A stretch of DNA of 57,924 bases from Gammaproteobacteria bacterium. Lineage in GTDB: Bacteria; Pseudomonadota; Gammaproteobacteria; HTCC5015. The position numbers and the translations under genes are program-made. The stretch is from the NCBI GenBank assembly GCA_028284675.1, contig JANQRI010000006.1, positions 1 through 57,924 of the forward strand, read 5' to 3'. Position 1 is the first letter of the stretch. Every line of letters begins with the position of its first letter. The notes beneath the pieces were generated by a model. That model worked only from the letters and a program-made list of their open reading frames with translations, searched no databases and was not told the DNA's origin. Shown here one piece after another: positions 35,110-43,641 of this stretch.

Positions 35110-36350
35110 GTCGCATCCATTACCAGCGCCTCCAGGCGCGTGGCAGGCTCTGCGATCGCAAAACCCTGAATATAGTCAACACCCAGGTCATATAAGGTTG
35201 GTAAAGTGTCTGCATCATCAATCTGGCTGGCTATCACTTTTATGCCATTCTCACGGGCCTTTTGCATGATTTCACGGACACTGTCACGCTTTTCAGGTTC
35301 TTTATGAATATCATGAATAACTTCATGACTAAGCTTAATATAGTCCAGCACAATATGCCTTAGATAATTCAGAGAATTATCGCTTTGCTCATAATGATCT
35401 ATCGCGAACTCCAGTTTCAACTTTTTTATATTTTTATTAAGTGATTTGGCTTTTTGCAGACGCGAAAGCACTGTATTCTTATCCACTTCAATGACTATGC
35501 TACCCGGCTTAAGTTTTGCCCCGACAATCTCCGCAATTATATTACCTATAATAAACTCATCGACCAGCGAGTGACCCGATATATTCAAAAAAAAACGAAG
35601 CTTTCTATCATCATTTTTTCTGACGCGCTTCACCTCCTGCTCGGCTTTAAACCGATAAATCGCATGTTGCACCACCCAGCGATCAATAGCAGGCATCAAA
35701 CCATACTTTTCCGCAACCGGCAAAAACTGATCAGGTAAAATATCATTATCACGGTTTTTTATTCTTAAAAATATTTCATAATTATCATATCCATCATCTT
35801 CGACCGCTATTATTGGCTGAAACATAAGCTCAAGCCCGTCATTTTTTAATGCCTCATCAATCAGTCCAACCATTGCGGTCATCGGTTTAACACCGATCGG
35901 CTCATGCAATTCAGTTTCATCTACCACGCAGGACTCTTCAAGCCGATTTACAACATCACGCAATCTCCGGCGTGTTGCAACATTGATAATTTCGCGCTGC
36001 ACCGCAAAAACAAAGTGTGCGGTAAAACCAACATTGACAACATCACCACCATGCAACTTCGCGGCACGAATATAGTCTTGGGGCCTTGCATCAGCAACCA
36101 TTAATATCAGACCCGGCGGGTCTTCAAAATCCCCAAGAAACCGCTCCAATCGGGCCTCATCAAGCAACTTCTTATCGGGCCAGTAAATCAACAAATCATA
36201 TTCTTTATAACGTTTTTCGATATCATTTAAATCCCGGTTAATTTCAAATTCCACCGGCATCTCAATATCCGTTAACAAAGCAGTCAGCTGACTGAATTCC
36301 TGCTCATTATCGGTAATAAATGCTAATTTTGCTTTACGCGGCTCTTCCAT
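35106..36350 (-). CDS. Degenerate EAL-domain protein (FimX-like c-di-GMP receptor candidate) closing the MSHA operon
   Basis: 414 residues from the ATG at 36350; a TTG five codons upstream is possible. The N-terminal ~115 residues fold like a receiver domain but lack the phosphorylation site (YDLLIYWPDKK). The EAL domain (about 165-410) keeps only a skeleton: EIFLR in place of EALLR, IDHYEQS in place of DDFG, YIKLS in place of YLKID and ASQIDDADTL in place of AEGVET. The metal and catalytic residues are mostly gone, so it should bind rather than hydrolyse c-di-GMP, as FimX does for type IV pili. Placed 16 bases after mshP, it is the last gene of the pilus operon and replaces mshQ. Confidence 0.85.
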   Translation of the reverse strand: MEEPRKAKLAFITDNEQEFSQLTALLTDIEMPVEFEINRDLNDIEKRYKEYDLLIYWPDKKLLDEARLERFLGDFEDPPGLILMVADARPQDYIRAAKLHGGDVVNVGFTAHFVFAVQREIINVATRRRLRDVVNRLEESCVVDETELHEPIGVKPMTAMVGLIDEALKNDGLELMFQPIIAVEDDGYDNYEIFLRIKNRDNDILPDQFLPVAEKYGLMPAIDRWVVQHAIYRFKAEQEVKRVRKNDDRKLRFFLNISGHSLVDEFIIGNIIAEIVGAKLKPGSIVIEVDKNTVLSRLQKAKSLNKNIKKLKLEFAIDHYEQSDNSLNYLRHIVLDYIKLSHEVIHDIHKEPEKRDSVREIMQKARENGIKVIASQIDDADTLPTLYDLGVDYIQGFAIAEPATRLEALVMDAT

Positions 36351-36365
36351 TACATACCGGCCCAA

Positions 36366-36770
36366 TTACGGGAATTTAACCGTTGTACGCACAACCCGGT
36401 TACTGGCATCCGGCGCCTGAAAACTGCCGCTACTGGCTAGCGCAGTCAAAGCGTAAATGCTATATACATCCAGCAAATTGCCTTCATTATATGTGCCGGA
36501 TACATTACATGTGATTGTGACATTATATCCCTGCAGTACCAGATTCCCTGCAACTCCGGCACAACCACCACCAGCTGCGATTCTGGCAATGGCATAGTCA
36601 ATTGCCGACCTTGCTGCAAAATAGGCCTGCCCATTCCGATACACATAAGCACTACTAAAATGCTGGGTACCTGCAACTCTTGTCAGAGACACGATCAAAA
36701 CAGCAACCACCGCCAGTAAAAATATCACCAGCACCAGACTGATACCTTGTTGTTTTTTAAATATTCGCAT
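36366..36770 (-). CDS. mshP: MSHA pilus minor protein MshP
   Basis: 134 residues. Starts with a basic stretch MRIFKKQQG and a hydrophobic helix (ISLVLVIFLLAVVAVLIVSLTRV), the form of MshP and of PilX-type minor pilins without a canonical FTxxE prepilin site. The start overlaps the end of mshO. Two or three Cys suggest a disulfide in the pilus. It lies between mshO and the EAL gene. Confidence 0.82.
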   Translation of the reverse strand: MRIFKKQQGISLVLVIFLLAVVAVLIVSLTRVAGTQHFSSAYVYRNGQAYFAARSAIDYAIARIAAGGGCAGVAGNLVLQGYNVTITCNVSGTYNEGNLLDVYSIYALTALASSGSFQAPDASNRVVRTTVKFP

Positions 36771-37720
36771 TATGGGATATTCAAAACATGAACCTGATAC
36801 AGCAATGCGACACTCTCACCACTCGCCACATCCTGCACTCTAATACGCAACGTTACCAAGCCATGACGCGCGCCCGCACCTGCCGCATAATCAAACTGGC
36901 AAGCCGTTATATTATCTGCAAGCAGTGAACCTGCGCCGCCAAAATCCAAGTCAGTTACCGGCTGTACCGCGGCAATACCATAATCCTGATAGCGGCGCAG
37001 TTGCCCGCTGGCAGAATCACACATAAAGCTAACTGGCTGATCAACCACATAAAAACGCTGCCGGCTGGAGGGAGGAATCGGAAACGGGAATAACCAGCCA
37101 CCACCATTATTGAACGTCAAACGGTTATTTACCGTATCAACAGCAGTAATAGCCGCTATATTATCTCCATTATACGCATTAAATGTACCTGCGCCGGTTC
37201 CGGTATTATACAGCACCAGGCAATCGGAGTTTCCATTGATACAATTTGCCTGTCCGGCAGGGCCTGCATTAATAGCCCCGGCAACCCCATCAAGCACATC
37301 AAACGTATCCGTGCTGGCATTTATCAACGCATCGCCGCTGCCATCATCCTCAAGTCTGGCGCGATATCGACCACCGGTTATCGTATTTAAAAACTCCAAC
37401 GACACCCGCGATCCCTGTATCCGCACTCTGACACTGTTAGGCAACGCATTCCTAAGCTCCCGGGTCATCGCCTGTAATGCATTATCCGCTATATCCACCA
37501 GCCCGGCTCGACGCGACACATCAACAAAACTATTGATCGGCGTTAAAATCTGCAGCCCACCCAACGCCGCAAGAATGCCAACAAGCACAACAACCGCAAT
37601 CAACTCGGTCAGCGTAAACCCTTTTTGCGATACTGCACTTTTTGCAGAGCGGCAAAACCCCACACCAGCATCATCCGATTTCAAAAAAGACAGACGACTC
37701 AAAAAGTGATATTCACTCAT
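36770..37720 (-). CDS. mshO: MSHA minor pilin-like MshO
   Basis: 316 residues. Prepilin cleavage site SQKG/FTLTELIAVVVLVGILAA at about residue 34; the leader is unusually long because the ATG at 37720 is the only good start. The C-terminal part (~290 residues) with paired Cys (ANCINGNSDC, ACQFDYAAGAGARHG) suits MshO, a PulJ/PilW-like minor pilin. Overlaps mshP by one base. Confidence 0.85.
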   Translation of the reverse strand: MSEYHFLSRLSFLKSDDAGVGFCRSAKSAVSQKGFTLTELIAVVVLVGILAALGGLQILTPINSFVDVSRRAGLVDIADNALQAMTRELRNALPNSVRVRIQGSRVSLEFLNTITGGRYRARLEDDGSGDALINASTDTFDVLDGVAGAINAGPAGQANCINGNSDCLVLYNTGTGAGTFNAYNGDNIAAITAVDTVNNRLTFNNGGGWLFPFPIPPSSRQRFYVVDQPVSFMCDSASGQLRRYQDYGIAAVQPVTDLDFGGAGSLLADNITACQFDYAAGAGARHGLVTLRIRVQDVASGESVALLYQVHVLNIP

Positions 37721-37742
37721 AAAAGTATTATCAAACCGCTTA

Positions 37743-38234
37743 TTAGTAGTTAGTACGAAAACCGGTCAATGATATGGAAACCGGATAACTGTCATGTGTA
37801 ACTGTTACCACAACCTGCTGCGCTGCAGCCTGCTGTCCGCCCGGCCCGAGTGTTGTGGCACTTACATTCATACTGACATTGTAACTCGCAAGCCCAACCA
37901 AAGGATTCCCAAACTGATCCAGGGCGCCGGCCAAATCATTTATACAGTTATAATCCTGTACGTCGTCGTAATTTTGCCTGTTTGCTACCGCTGCACCTTC
38001 TTCACAACTACCCGTTTCAGCCTGATCAGGATCCTGAAAAGCTTTAAGTAATGCTTCCTCCAGATACCCTTGCGCAATCGCAACCCCCTGGACACTAAGC
38101 ATAGGGTCTGCGCTGCGCGCAACCCCTTTGGCATATACTCCAAGCAAACTGGCTGCAACAATGGAAAGTACGACCACAGTGGCAATCAGCTCAATTAACG
38201 TAAATCCATTTTCCCTTGCAGTCACAAAACGCAT
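37743..38234 (-). CDS. mshD: MSHA minor pilin MshD
   Basis: 163 residues from the ATG at 38234 (AAAGGA upstream), giving a short leader MRFVTARENG/FTLIELIATVVV; the frame extends 27 codons upstream without a leader-like pattern. A typical minor pilin with N-terminal methylation site and a C-terminal TGFRTNY segment. Sits between mshC and mshO. Confidence 0.87.
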   Translation of the reverse strand: MRFVTARENGFTLIELIATVVVLSIVAASLLGVYAKGVARSADPMLSVQGVAIAQGYLEEALLKAFQDPDQAETGSCEEGAAVANRQNYDDVQDYNCINDLAGALDQFGNPLVGLASYNVSMNVSATTLGPGGQQAAAQQVVVTVTHDSYPVSISLTGFRTNY

Positions 38235-38317
38235 AACCAATCCTTTGTTAACACCACACAAAACAGGCACTCTACAAGCCTGACGCAAGATTGCCAGGCT
38301 AATAAAAAAACTCAACC

Positions 38318-38782
38318 TTAGTATACAAACCCCGTTACAGCCTCAACGGTTATTGTTTGGGCATCAATATTTATACTCCCTCCCGCAATAGAGGGGCGCC
38401 CCTGCCGATCATAAAAAAAGCTTAAGTCGTTTGAGATATCAATACCCGCCGGCGCAGTCCCTGAAAAAGCCCCCGAGCCCGCCGGATTCGGCAAAGGTAC
38501 CGCAAAAGCCCCGGTGGCTGTCAGACATGCAGCTGCATTTGCCACCGCATCGCCCCGCAAGTTAAGGCTATAACTATCAGTTGCTGCAACAACCGAGACC
38601 TGTACATCGCAACCGGATGTAATCGCAAATTTCTGAGCAAATCGTAATGCCGCACGCAGTTCCTGATTAAAACCGGCACTGCGAAAAGGGTCGATATCAA
38701 TTCGCGCAACTGCAACTACTGACAGTATCCCAAGCAATATCAAAACCGACAACAATTCAACCAGCGAAAACCCTTTCATCAT
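38318..38782 (-). CDS. mshC: MSHA minor pilin MshC
   Basis: 154 residues. Very short leader MMKG/FSLVELLSVLILLGILSVVAVARID, as in MshC. GspH/FimT-like C-terminal region with QELRAALRFAQKFAITSGCDV and FFYDRQGRP. It is the first minor pilin after the major pilin; a terminator-like hairpin lies in between, so expression should be lower. Confidence 0.87.
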   Translation of the reverse strand: MMKGFSLVELLSVLILLGILSVVAVARIDIDPFRSAGFNQELRAALRFAQKFAITSGCDVQVSVVAATDSYSLNLRGDAVANAAACLTATGAFAVPLPNPAGSGAFSGTAPAGIDISNDLSFFYDRQGRPSIAGGSINIDAQTITVEAVTGFVY

Positions 38783-38827
38783 ATAAACCCAATAACCTTA
38801 AAAAAAGAGGCTAACACTAAATACAAA

Positions 38828-38845
38828 AGGGGGCTACCGCCCCCT
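38828..38845 (-). terminator. Hairpin terminator after the major pilin gene
   Basis: Perfect 7-base stem AGGGGGC/GCCCCCT with a four-base loop. On the minus strand it is followed by TTTTGTATTT. It sits 28 bases after the pilin stop and 45 before mshC, so it probably lets only part of the transcription pass, giving much pilin and little minor pilin. Confidence 0.75.
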
Positions 38846-38872
38846 CCTGCCAATCCCAGTCAAGCTAATCGC

Positions 38873-39289
38873 TTAGCTTGTGCAAATAATATTCGCGGTG
38901 GAAGTATTGGTTGTTGCGGTTTGTGTAATCGTGCAGGCAGCAACACCACCGGCCCCAAGAGTTGCACAGTTCAATGTCCCTGTAAGAGTATAGCCGCCCG
39001 GAGGAGCACCCGCCTGGAAAAGATCCTCGACATCATTTGCACCACCTGTGGCACTGCAATCAATACCATCTGTATTGAGCGTGACTGCAGCCGCACCACC
39101 TGACGCATCTGCCGCATAATTAATAGCCGCTGCAGAACTTAACTCACCTGTAACCGCAGAAAGCGCAGCAGTATTTGCTGAACCGCTCAAATCCTGAAAT
39201 CTAGCGGTCGCAACCGCGCCGACGATGCCCAATAACACAATTACCACCACCAGCTCTATCAGAGTAAAGCCTGCCTGTGACTTTTTCAT
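38873..39289 (-). CDS. mshA: MSHA major pilin
   Basis: 138 residues from the ATG at 39289, which has AAGGAG nine bases upstream, the best ribosome site of the operon. Leader MKKSQAG/FTLIELVVVIVLLGIVGAVATARF, then a small Ala/Gly/Thr-rich head with three or four Cys that can form the pilin disulfide loop. Position before mshC with a following terminator fits the major subunit. Only one pilin gene is present here where Vibrio has mshB and mshA. Confidence 0.88.
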   Translation of the reverse strand: MKKSQAGFTLIELVVVIVLLGIVGAVATARFQDLSGSANTAALSAVTGELSSAAAINYAADASGGAAAVTLNTDGIDCSATGGANDVEDLFQAGAPPGGYTLTGTLNCATLGAGGVAACTITQTATTNTSTANIICTS

Positions 39290-39305
39290 TATATAGCTCT
39301 CCTTA

Positions 39306-39455
39306 TTACCACTCATAAAAATTTTCTACCGGGCCGCGGCCCGGCTGGAATAAATCTACTCTAATTACATTATCGGTAGCTCCTGGGAATACTTTAGCCT
39401 CATTACAACAAATCCCTGATGCAATAATAGCCACTCCGGACCAGCCAAAATGCAC
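39306..39455 (-). other. Possible small reading frame in the pilin leader, with a G+C palindrome
   Basis: A GTG-initiated frame of 49 codons ends just upstream of the mshA ribosome site (VRVDLFQPGRGPVENFYEW at its end reads like real protein). It contains the perfect 16-base palindrome CCGGGCCGCGGCCCGG at 39329-39344, which would also make a strong RNA hairpin in the mshA leader. No Shine-Dalgarno. It may be a leader peptide, a remnant of a longer gene, or non-coding leader. Confidence 0.25.
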
Positions 39456-39466
39456 AAAAAATTCTG

Positions 39467-40060
39467 TTAATGGGCACCCAACGCTATCAAGCCGGCTGCA
39501 AGCAACACGACAAAACCGTACAGGCGAATATTTTGCACAATCCACTTATCGATCCCAAAAAGACTGCGCTCTGAAAACTGAAAAAGCCAGTTAATATAAA
39601 TCCACCGGTTTCCCCAGGCCTCCAACGGCCTTAACACACTGGGCCTGACAAATATGATAATTCCGGCAAACAACCCCAAAACCCCGGACAGGCATATAAA
39701 CGCTATCGTAAACTCAGTCAAAACACCCAACCAAAAAGAACCCGGATGCTGAAAAACCGGGCCTTCAGACAAGCTCATTGCATTGAACCGGAACAGGACG
39801 TTATACATTATGCCCAGGGAAGCCAGAATCAACAGCAAACCGATAAATACATGGAAACGATAAACAACACCCTCCACCAGATGCTTCCTGTCCGGAAAAG
39901 CGCTGTTAACACAATAAACCTCGATCCAGTTACCGGCTGACCTGTTGAACCTCAGGAATGAATCAGGCAGCAATAATGCCCATATGCCCGCAATAAACAA
40001 AAAGCACAGACCCAAAATCCATATATACTTTAATACTTCCAACAACACTTCAAAATACAC
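39467..40060 (-). CDS. Membrane protein of unknown function inside the MSHA operon
   Basis: 197 residues with four predicted helices (about 10-32, 68-88, 108-138 and 175-195) and a basic/aromatic inner loop (LEAWGNRWIYINWLFQFSERSL). I do not recognise it as a named Msh protein. It lies between mshF and the major pilin, where the Vibrio operon has mshB. A role in pilin assembly or local lipid environment is possible, without direct evidence. Confidence 0.7.
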   Translation of the reverse strand: MYFEVLLEVLKYIWILGLCFLFIAGIWALLLPDSFLRFNRSAGNWIEVYCVNSAFPDRKHLVEGVVYRFHVFIGLLLILASLGIMYNVLFRFNAMSLSEGPVFQHPGSFWLGVLTEFTIAFICLSGVLGLFAGIIIFVRPSVLRPLEAWGNRWIYINWLFQFSERSLFGIDKWIVQNIRLYGFVVLLAAGLIALGAH

Positions 40061-40092
40061 CCCAAATCCTGTAAAACCGGCACACCATAGCT

Positions 40093-40563
40093 TTAATGGC
40101 GGCCTGCTACGATAAGTCTTAAACCTGAGGCAGTCGCACTGCTTTTATTACGAACCTGAAAGTCCAGCCTGTACCTAAGTTCCTTGCCAAATACATCATC
40201 ATTCAAAGCTTCATAAACAAGCTCTTTATTGGTTGTATCAAAATACCAGCTGCCTTCAGGAACCTGAATACTTTTATTGGCTGCATATTCACCTGCATAA
40301 TTTAAAGGCGGACTTCTCATCATGCTTACAGGATTGGCATTCTCATAAGATGCCAGATCACTACTGCGACCCGTCATCACGGCATTTAAGCTATAAATCT
40401 GAATACCCGAGCGTATTACAGACAATGTCTGCTGAATCGATTCCTGCTCCGTTGCAACTGCCAATCGATTTATCTTGGCAAAAAAAACCAGAACCACAAT
40501 CGATATAATGATGACACCAACCAGTTTCTGAAAATAATTCAACTCGCGGTTATATCCTGCCAC
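40093..40563 (-). CDS. mshF: MSHA biogenesis protein MshF
   Basis: 156 residues, start GTG at 40563. One N-terminal helix (about 14-30) with an outer domain; SWYFDTTNKELVYE and LRYRLDFQV suit MshF. Fifteen bases after mshG. The family function is not established beyond pilus assembly. Confidence 0.8.
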   Translation of the reverse strand: MAGYNRELNYFQKLVGVIIISIVVLVFFAKINRLAVATEQESIQQTLSVIRSGIQIYSLNAVMTGRSSDLASYENANPVSMMRSPPLNYAGEYAANKSIQVPEGSWYFDTTNKELVYEALNDDVFGKELRYRLDFQVRNKSSATASGLRLIVAGRH

Positions 40564-40577
40564 AGCCGCAAACCGGT

Positions 40578-41798
40578 CTACTTAATCATATCAACAAGAT
40601 TCCACATCGGCAGAAATATGCCCAGCATCAGCAATAAAACCAATCCGGCCATACCTACTGTCAACATCGGTTCAATAATCGCATTAAGGTTACTGACATC
40701 ATAATCAACCTCCCGATCATAAAATCCGGCAATCTCATCAAGCATTTCATCCAGACGGCCGGTCTCCTCACCAACCGCAATCATCTGCATGACAATCGGC
40801 GTAAATACCTGTTGACGCATCGCCGCACGCAACAAACTTTCCCCTCTTTCCAACCCATCACGCATTCCCAAAATTTTGCTGGATACATACTCGTTACCGA
40901 TTGCACGGGCAGCCACTGTAATGGCCTGCAACACCGGCACACCCGCATTAAGCGCCATGGCCAATGTGCGCGCAAACCTTCCCAGAGTTGCACGCAATAC
41001 AATATCACCAATCAACCAAAATCTGACCTTTATTTCATCAAACCAAAGGCGACCCTTATCTGTATGAATATACCTGCCAAGCCCTACCACAGTTAACGCA
41101 ACAATACCGAGCAACAGCGGCCAATAGTCAACCATGAAATTTGAAACTCCCATGATAATCCGGGTCGGCACCGGCAATTCCAGATTATTTTTTGAATAAA
41201 ACTGTGCAAACTTGGGAATAACAAACACCATGATGACTGTTACAGCCAGTATTAATGCGATCAATACAAAGAAAGGATAGCGTAACGCTGTCTTAATTTG
41301 ATTTATGGTTTTTCTATCATGCTCATAGTAATTAAATAAATGCCAGAATGCCTCATCCAGGCGGCCCGCTGTTTCACCAACACGCACCATATTAACAAAC
41401 AGTGGACTAAAAAGTTTCGGATGACGACTCATCGCACCAGACAGTTCCCTGCCGGCTTCCAGATCATCAACCACCTCTTCAATTGCCTCAGAAAATAATG
41501 GGTTGCGATAAGATTCCGACAACAAATGAAATCCCCGCACAATAGGTACACCCGCACGATTAAGTGTATAGCATTGCCTGCAAAACAAAATCAGTTCATC
41601 AATACTGGTTTTCTCAAGACCAAGCGAACGCCGCAACTCCCGCCATATATTTCTTTTCTTTTCAAACGGCTCAATCTGCAAAGGGGTAATACCACTTTGT
41701 ATAAGCTGCTGCGCAGCAGCTGAAGCATTTGCCGCCTCCAGCGAGCCATTTACTTTTGCACCACCATTATTACGTGCTTCATAGGTAAACTTTGGCAT
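40578..41798 (-). CDS. mshG: MSHA inner-membrane platform protein MshG
   Basis: 406 residues from the ATG at 41798; a TTG three codons upstream is possible. Two type II secretion F domains (about 70-195 and 270-395), with GVPIVRGFHLLSE, MVRVGETAGRLDEAF, GVPVLQAI and MIAVGEETGRLDEML, and three membrane helices, as in PilC/GspF. It forms the base on which MshE acts. Confidence 0.93.
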   Translation of the reverse strand: MPKFTYEARNNGGAKVNGSLEAANASAAAQQLIQSGITPLQIEPFEKKRNIWRELRRSLGLEKTSIDELILFCRQCYTLNRAGVPIVRGFHLLSESYRNPLFSEAIEEVVDDLEAGRELSGAMSRHPKLFSPLFVNMVRVGETAGRLDEAFWHLFNYYEHDRKTINQIKTALRYPFFVLIALILAVTVIMVFVIPKFAQFYSKNNLELPVPTRIIMGVSNFMVDYWPLLLGIVALTVVGLGRYIHTDKGRLWFDEIKVRFWLIGDIVLRATLGRFARTLAMALNAGVPVLQAITVAARAIGNEYVSSKILGMRDGLERGESLLRAAMRQQVFTPIVMQMIAVGEETGRLDEMLDEIAGFYDREVDYDVSNLNAIIEPMLTVGMAGLVLLLMLGIFLPMWNLVDMIK

Positions 41799-41862
41799 AA
41801 AATCCAACCCACCTCAAAATTAGTCTTACATCCTTATGCTTCATTATCTAACGCCAAAACCT

Positions 41863-43641
41863 CTAACTTTGAGATAGATCCTGGGCATCCGTCTCTTCCA
41901 ATCCAAGTGTTTCCAAATAATCCTCGACACGCTCGGAGGTAATGCGCATTACTTCCTCGATAGTCGTAACCCCTTCTTTTACATACCGCAATGCACTCAT
42001 ACGCATAGGTTCAAATGATTTATTACGCTCAACCGATTCGGAAAAACCCACCAAATCCCCTGTGCGTAGTGCAGCCAGCATTTCGCTATCAGGCTCCAGC
42101 AACTCGTAAACACCAATACGCCCACTGTAGCCGGTATTATTGCAATGCGAACAGCCGGTACCATACTGCGCGTTTAAATTATGGGCATCAGTATCACAAA
42201 CACTTTTTAACCATGCCGCTTCATTTGCGGTTATCTCATACGGCTGAATGCAGGATTCACAGATGCGCCTAACCAAACGCTGTGCGATAATACCCCGCAG
42301 ACTTGCCGCCAGCAAAAACCCCTCCGCCCCCATATCAATTACCCTGTCCGCAGTATTTATCGCGCTGTTTGTGTGCAGCGTTGACAATACCAAATGCCCC
42401 GTCATCGCCGCCCGTAATGCTATTTCGACGGTTTCCTGATCACGCATTTCCCCGATTAAAATAACATCCGGGTCCTGCCGCAGCGCAGTACGCAGTATCT
42501 CAACAAAACCCAGACCTATCTTCGGTTTAACCTGAACCTGATTAATTCTGGGCAATCGGTATTCAACCGGGTCTTCTGCGGTGATAATTTTTGTTTCAGC
42601 CTTATTTAATTCCTGCAACGCCGAATAAAGTGTCGTTGTTTTGCCGCTGCCGGTAGGCCCGGTTACCAGAATAAGTCCGTGAGGCTGGGTTATTATCCGG
42701 CGAAACCGGTTTAATATATCGCTTTCCATGCCCAGGCTTTCCATATCCAAAATTCCACTGGTCTGATCCAGTAAGCGCATTACCACCGACTCACCGTATT
42801 GCACCGGCATCGTTGATAGGCGCACATCAATGCTGCGGTTCTTAACACGTATGTTAAAACGACCGTCCTGCGGAATCCGTTTCTCCGAAATATCCAACCC
42901 GGCCATAATTTTCAAACGCAATGCAACTGCCGGCGCAATACGTTTTTCATTCATGACCTGCTCATGCAAAACACCATCTATCCGCTGCCTGATCCGCAAA
43001 GAGTTCTCGTCCGGCTCAATATGAATATCCGAGGCCTTTACTTGTATTGCATCCTCGAAAATTGACTGCATCAGCCTCGCTACCGGCACATCTTCATCTG
43101 AACTGGTTTCAAGCAGATTTGCCAAATCAAAGTCAGTATCCGAAAGTTCCTGCCCCAGCTCTTCCGCAAAGTTATTTATTTCAGATGTGCGCCGGTACAC
43201 ACGATCAAAAGTCTCCAATAACTCGGACTCACGGACAATAGCAAGATTTACCGACCGCCCCAGGTGGCGCACAATATCATCGTATCCAAATAAATCGGTA
43301 GGATCAGCCATACCAACCAATAAACTATTACCTTCTTCTCTAAGCACTAAAGCCCGGTAACGACGCGCAACAGTTTCAGACATTGTTTTTATAACTTCCG
43401 ACTCAAAACTATAGTGCTTCAAATCAATCAACGGTAATGAAAGTTGTTTTGCAAGAAAGTTGAGCAGGCTGTCTTCATTAATAAAACCCAGTGCGATCAA
43501 AGTTTGACCCAGTTTACGTCCCAGCTTACGCTGCTCTTTAAGTGCGGTTTCCAGCTGTTGCTGAGTAATAACATTATGCTCAACCAGAAGATCACCGATA
43601 CGTATTTTTTTACGGGAAGAAGTTTGTGCCGGCGTACTCAT
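41863..43641 (-). CDS. mshE: MSHA pilus extension ATPase MshE, with c-di-GMP binding N-terminus
   Basis: 592 residues. The N-terminal MshEN domain carries both c-di-GMP motifs: residues 14-37 (RIGDLLVEHNVITQQQLETA at its head) and about 43-66 (KLGQTLIALGFI). The ATPase part has Walker A GPTGSGKTTTLYSAL, Asp box, Walker B DPDVILIGEMRD and paired CxxC (ICESCIQP, CSHCNNTG) zinc site. It should power pilus extension only when c-di-GMP is bound, as shown for Vibrio cholerae MshE. Overlaps mshN by four bases. Confidence 0.96.
   Translation of the reverse strand: MSTPAQTSSRKKIRIGDLLVEHNVITQQQLETALKEQRKLGRKLGQTLIALGFINEDSLLNFLAKQLSLPLIDLKHYSFESEVIKTMSETVARRYRALVLREEGNSLLVGMADPTDLFGYDDIVRHLGRSVNLAIVRESELLETFDRVYRRTSEINNFAEELGQELSDTDFDLANLLETSSDEDVPVARLMQSIFEDAIQVKASDIHIEPDENSLRIRQRIDGVLHEQVMNEKRIAPAVALRLKIMAGLDISEKRIPQDGRFNIRVKNRSIDVRLSTMPVQYGESVVMRLLDQTSGILDMESLGMESDILNRFRRIITQPHGLILVTGPTGSGKTTTLYSALQELNKAETKIITAEDPVEYRLPRINQVQVKPKIGLGFVEILRTALRQDPDVILIGEMRDQETVEIALRAAMTGHLVLSTLHTNSAINTADRVIDMGAEGFLLAASLRGIIAQRLVRRICESCIQPYEITANEAAWLKSVCDTDAHNLNAQYGTGCSHCNNTGYSGRIGVYELLEPDSEMLAALRTGDLVGFSESVERNKSFEPMRMSALRYVKEGVTTIEEVMRITSERVEDYLETLGLEETDAQDLSQS

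Noticed and set aside
41863..43641. MshE as a general PilB type IV pilus ATPase
   Set aside because: The neighbours mshN, mshM and mshL and the type of N-terminal domain assign it to the MSHA system.
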